NCBI GenBank assembly: GCA_009782025.1
Contig: WQUQ01000064.1
Location: 1-6,963, forward strand
Source of the DNA: Desulfobulbus sp.
Lineage (GTDB): Bacteria; Pseudomonadota; Gammaproteobacteria; Burkholderiales; Rhodocyclaceae
Reading direction: 5' to 3'
Length of the DNA stretch: 6,963 bases
The notes beneath the pieces are model-generated. The model ran no database searches. It was not told the origin of the DNA and saw only the letters and a list, made by a program, of their open reading frames with translations. This document shows, in pieces, positions 5,096-6,963 of this stretch. Positions within the stretch are counted from its first letter, which is position 1. Every line of letters begins with the position of its first letter. Position numbers and translations under genes: made by a program.

Positions 5096-6554
5096 GGGTT
5101 TCTCCCAAACGGTGATCGACCTTGCGGCCTTCGGGGTCGTAGTCGATGGCCAGGGGTTTTTCCAGATGGATGGCGACTGGCGCGCCCGGTTCGACATACA
5201 CGGCTGCGAACGCCTGGCCGTAGAGCTTGTTCACCCACTGCGACATCTCCTGTACGCCGCCGGCCAGGATGCGACCCATCGCCTCGTTGCCGCTGATGCC
5301 GACCGTGCCGATGGAGCCGTTAGGCGAGTTGACAACCGACATCTGCCCACTGCCGGACTTGATGAACGAGGCCGCGCCGGCCCCTGCCGCTGTGATCAGC
5401 GCCTGCGTGCCCAGGTACTGCTGGGCGTTGCTGCGGCGTTCGCCGCTGACGCAGGGAATGCCGTGCGGATCGCTGATCCAGCCCAAGCCGTTCTGCTGGC
5501 CGTTCTGGCTGTTGCTCTGCTGATTGCTGTTCTGCGCGTTGCCGTTGCGGTCGTCGGGAATGGTGCGGATCGTGCCGTCCTGAAAGACGAAGGTGATCGA
5601 GCGCACTTGGCCGCGCACGCAGGAAAGCGCCCAGTCGCCAGATGCCGTGCCGCTGAACACTGCGCCGGCCACGTCGGGAATGTCGATGCCGTTGGCCGTC
5701 AGGTTGTCCGCACCGACCAGCACCTTGAAGGGATAGGGGTCATTCACGGTTCCATCAATGGGCACGCGGCCAATCAGCGCGGTCATGGCGACCGATCCCA
5801 TCAGGGTGGCGTTGGTCGGCACCGTATAGACGGCTTGGGTACTGGCGCTCTGGGTTGTCGTTCCCGGCCTTCGCTCGATGCGCGGACCGGGGTCGGCGAG
5901 GGGTTCTGCTGCGCTATCGAGCGAGCGCTGCGCGGGGTCGAAGCGGGTCGGAAAGCCGGGCTTGGCCGCAGGGTTGCCACTGCTACCGACATTGCGGGCA
6001 TCACCCGCACGGGTATCGTCGGGTTCGATCCAGTGCATCCCGCCATCCGCGCCGCCCATCCCTTTGGCGTCACCGTCGCGCAAGCCCAGCCCCACCGGCA
6101 GATCGGCATGACCATCCCGATTGCCGAGGCTGTCCAGTTTGCGTTGCAGTTCGCCGAGCAAGCCTTCAGTCTGCTGCCGGTCGTTCGCCCACTGCTCCTG
6201 ATCGCGGCGCAGGCTGGTACGTTCGGACTCCAAGGCTGTGCTGATGCGCTGGTCGATGGCGGTTTCGCGCTGGCGCAGGCGTTCGTTCTCGGAACGCTGG
6301 GTTTTGTTGTCGGTTAATGCGGTTTTCAACTCGCCGCGCAACTGCTTGACCTGCGCCACCAAGGTAGCAACCGTATCGTTCGGCGTATCGCCTTCGATGC
6401 CCAGCGCTTTCATTTCGTCGGGTGTCAGCCGGCTGGCGGTTTGAGTGCTTGATGCAGGCTCTTTGCCGTGACCGGCAAAGAGGCGAATGCCGACGAATAC
6501 GACCAGCAGCGCCACGGGGATCATCAGCCATTTGAGCAAGCCGTTACTGCGCAT
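5076..6554 (-). CDS. Conjugative transfer protein, TraB/VirB10-like (TIGR03752, PFL_4705 family)
   Basis: A 492-residue bitopic inner-membrane protein. A short cytoplasmic N-terminus is followed by one membrane helix (about 8-26), a charged heptad-like coiled coil (about 64-140, QVKQLRGELKTAL to ELQRKL), a Gly/Pro/Asp-rich disordered linker (about 145-240) and a C-terminal periplasmic domain (about 241-485). That domain has the order of TraB/VirB10 proteins: VPTNATLMGSVAMTALIGRVP, then DGTIRTIP, an Asn/Gln-rich loop (about 337-356), SDPHGIPCVSGER, a small-residue helix (about 386-400) that could be the outer-membrane antenna, and the terminal AVYVEPGAPVAIHLEKPLAID. Two cysteines (C312, C368) could form a disulphide. 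Such proteins span the envelope and couple ATP-driven changes to the outer-membrane pore. Start 6554 has GGAGG 6 bases ahead and overlaps the preceding gene by 11 bases. The TraB comparison rests on domain layout and position. Confidence 0.93.
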   Translation of the reverse strand: MRSNGLLKWLMIPVALLVVFVGIRLFAGHGKEPASSTQTASRLTPDEMKALGIEGDTPNDTVATLVAQVKQLRGELKTALTDNKTQRSENERLRQRETAIDQRISTALESERTSLRRDQEQWANDRQQTEGLLGELQRKLDSLGNRDGHADLPVGLGLRDGDAKGMGGADGGMHWIEPDDTRAGDARNVGSSGNPAAKPGFPTRFDPAQRSLDSAAEPLADPGPRIERRPGTTTQSASTQAVYTVPTNATLMGSVAMTALIGRVPIDGTVNDPYPFKVLVGADNLTANGIDIPDVAGAVFSGTASGDWALSCVRGQVRSITFVFQDGTIRTIPDDRNGNAQNSNQQSNSQNGQQNGLGWISDPHGIPCVSGERRSNAQQYLGTQALITAAGAGAASFIKSGSGQMSVVNSPNGSIGTVGISGNEAMGRILAGGVQEMSQWVNKLYGQAFAAVYVEPGAPVAIHLEKPLAIDYDPEGRKVDHRLGETHAIELD

Positions 6555-6963
6555 GGCTGGCCTCCGTGCCGGTACGGAGGACTTCTGTCTCGTTCAGGTT
6601 TGCCGCCGGATCGAAGCGGGCTATGGCGGGCAGCAGGGACTGCGCCAGGCCGTGTCCGCGCGTCACCAGATAGAGCACTGTCGTATCCTCCGGTGTTCCG
6701 CGCGGCCCGAGGCTCTCGTGCTGGAAGGTCGCGCTGACGAAATCGCCTTGCAGCGCCCGCGGGTCGAGCGCGATCCGACCCGCACCGCTATGGGTCAGGC
6801 GTACCGCCGTCACCCATTGATCTTCCAGCCGCCAGGCAGCGAGCGGGATCGCCCGCACGGGCAGCGTCGGCAGCAAGGCGTCGAGATTCAGGTCGCGGGG
6901 CAGATTGACGCGCATGACGCCGCGCAAGGGTTCGACGGTGCGTAGCGGCGCGTAGAGGTTTTG
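6544..6963 (-). CDS. Conjugative transfer protein, TIGR03749/PFL_4704 family, C-terminal part
   Basis: The frame is open to base 6963, so 139 C-terminal residues are visible and the start is outside the window; TTG or ATG codons near 6915-6927 are internal. The sequence begins QNLYAPLRTVEPLRGVMRV and contains the family-like stretch ALQGDFVSATFQHESLGPRG then DTTVLYLVTRG near the end. It looks beta-rich and has no cysteine in the visible part. Members lie directly before the TraB/VirB10-like gene in this type of ICE. By position and exported beta-rich character it may play the VirB9/TraK part, the periplasmic partner of the outer-membrane core; this is inference, and family membership is from remembered motifs and gene order. 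Its stop (6544-6546) lies inside the next gene, an 11-base overlap. Confidence 0.87.
   Translation of the reverse strand, partial: QNLYAPLRTVEPLRGVMRVNLPRDLNLDALLPTLPVRAIPLAAWRLEDQWVTAVRLTHSGAGRIALDPRALQGDFVSATFQHESLGPRGTPEDTTVLYLVTRGHGLAQSLLPAIARFDPAANLNETEVLRTGTEASHAQ

Noticed and set aside
5096..5197. Longer N-terminus for the lipoprotein from 5197
   Set aside because: It would place the signal peptide 34 residues inside the protein; start 5095 has GGGAG at proper spacing and gives a normal lipoprotein signal.
4884..6317. 477-codon open frame on the plus strand, antisense to the TraB-like gene
   Set aside because: Same in-register shadow effect; the product is a low-complexity Ala/Arg/Val-rich sequence without recognisable domain, opposite a conserved transfer gene.
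6544..6927. Start of the rightmost gene at the TTG of 6927
   Set aside because: The frame stays open upstream to the window edge and the extra residues (QNLYAPLRTVEP) fit the same family, so the true start lies outside the window.

Overview
The window is one end of the conjugation module of an integrative and conjugative element (ICE), or of a related plasmid. The type is the genomic-island family (MPF-G, as in ICEHin1056, ICEclc, PAPI-1/pKLC102 and the P. fluorescens Pf-5 'PFL_47xx' region). The DNA is GC-rich and the proteins resemble the versions carried by Pseudomonas, Xanthomonas and beta-proteobacteria, so the host is most likely a gamma- or beta-proteobacterium. The sequence alone does not give the species.

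All genes I can support lie on the minus strand and read from right to left. At the right edge is the C-terminal part of a PFL_4704-family (TIGR03749) transfer protein (6544-6963, running out of the window). It is followed by a PFL_4705-family (TIGR03752) TraB/VirB10-like inner-membrane protein (5076-6554), a small TIGR03751 lipoprotein (4667-5095), the VirB4/TraC-type ATPase (TIGR03744, 1791-4667), a membrane-anchored DsbA-like thiol oxidoreductase (1007-1777) and a short RadC-family JAMM-domain protein (337-834). The first four overlap by 11, 20 and 1 bases, the fifth starts 13 bases after the fourth, and each of the four internal starts in this run has a Shine-Dalgarno sequence. This is the layout of a translationally coupled operon. 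A strong rho-independent terminator (269-301) closes it 35 bases after radC.

Together the right-hand five genes supply the periplasm-spanning scaffold, an outer-membrane lipoprotein, the assembly/energising ATPase and a disulphide-handling enzyme for a mating-pair type IV secretion system. RadC sits at the operon end, behind a 172-base leader packed with hairpins, one of which covers the radC ribosome binding site. This leader is the least explained and most interesting stretch in the window.

Left of the terminator a 101-base spacer leads to the first 56 codons of an unidentified protein (1-168) that runs off the left edge. There is no tRNA, rRNA, CRISPR array, insertion sequence, attachment site or recognisable oriT. 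Long open frames on the plus strand are antisense shadows of the transfer genes. The transfer genes belong to a known type of system; I see no wholly new system here.
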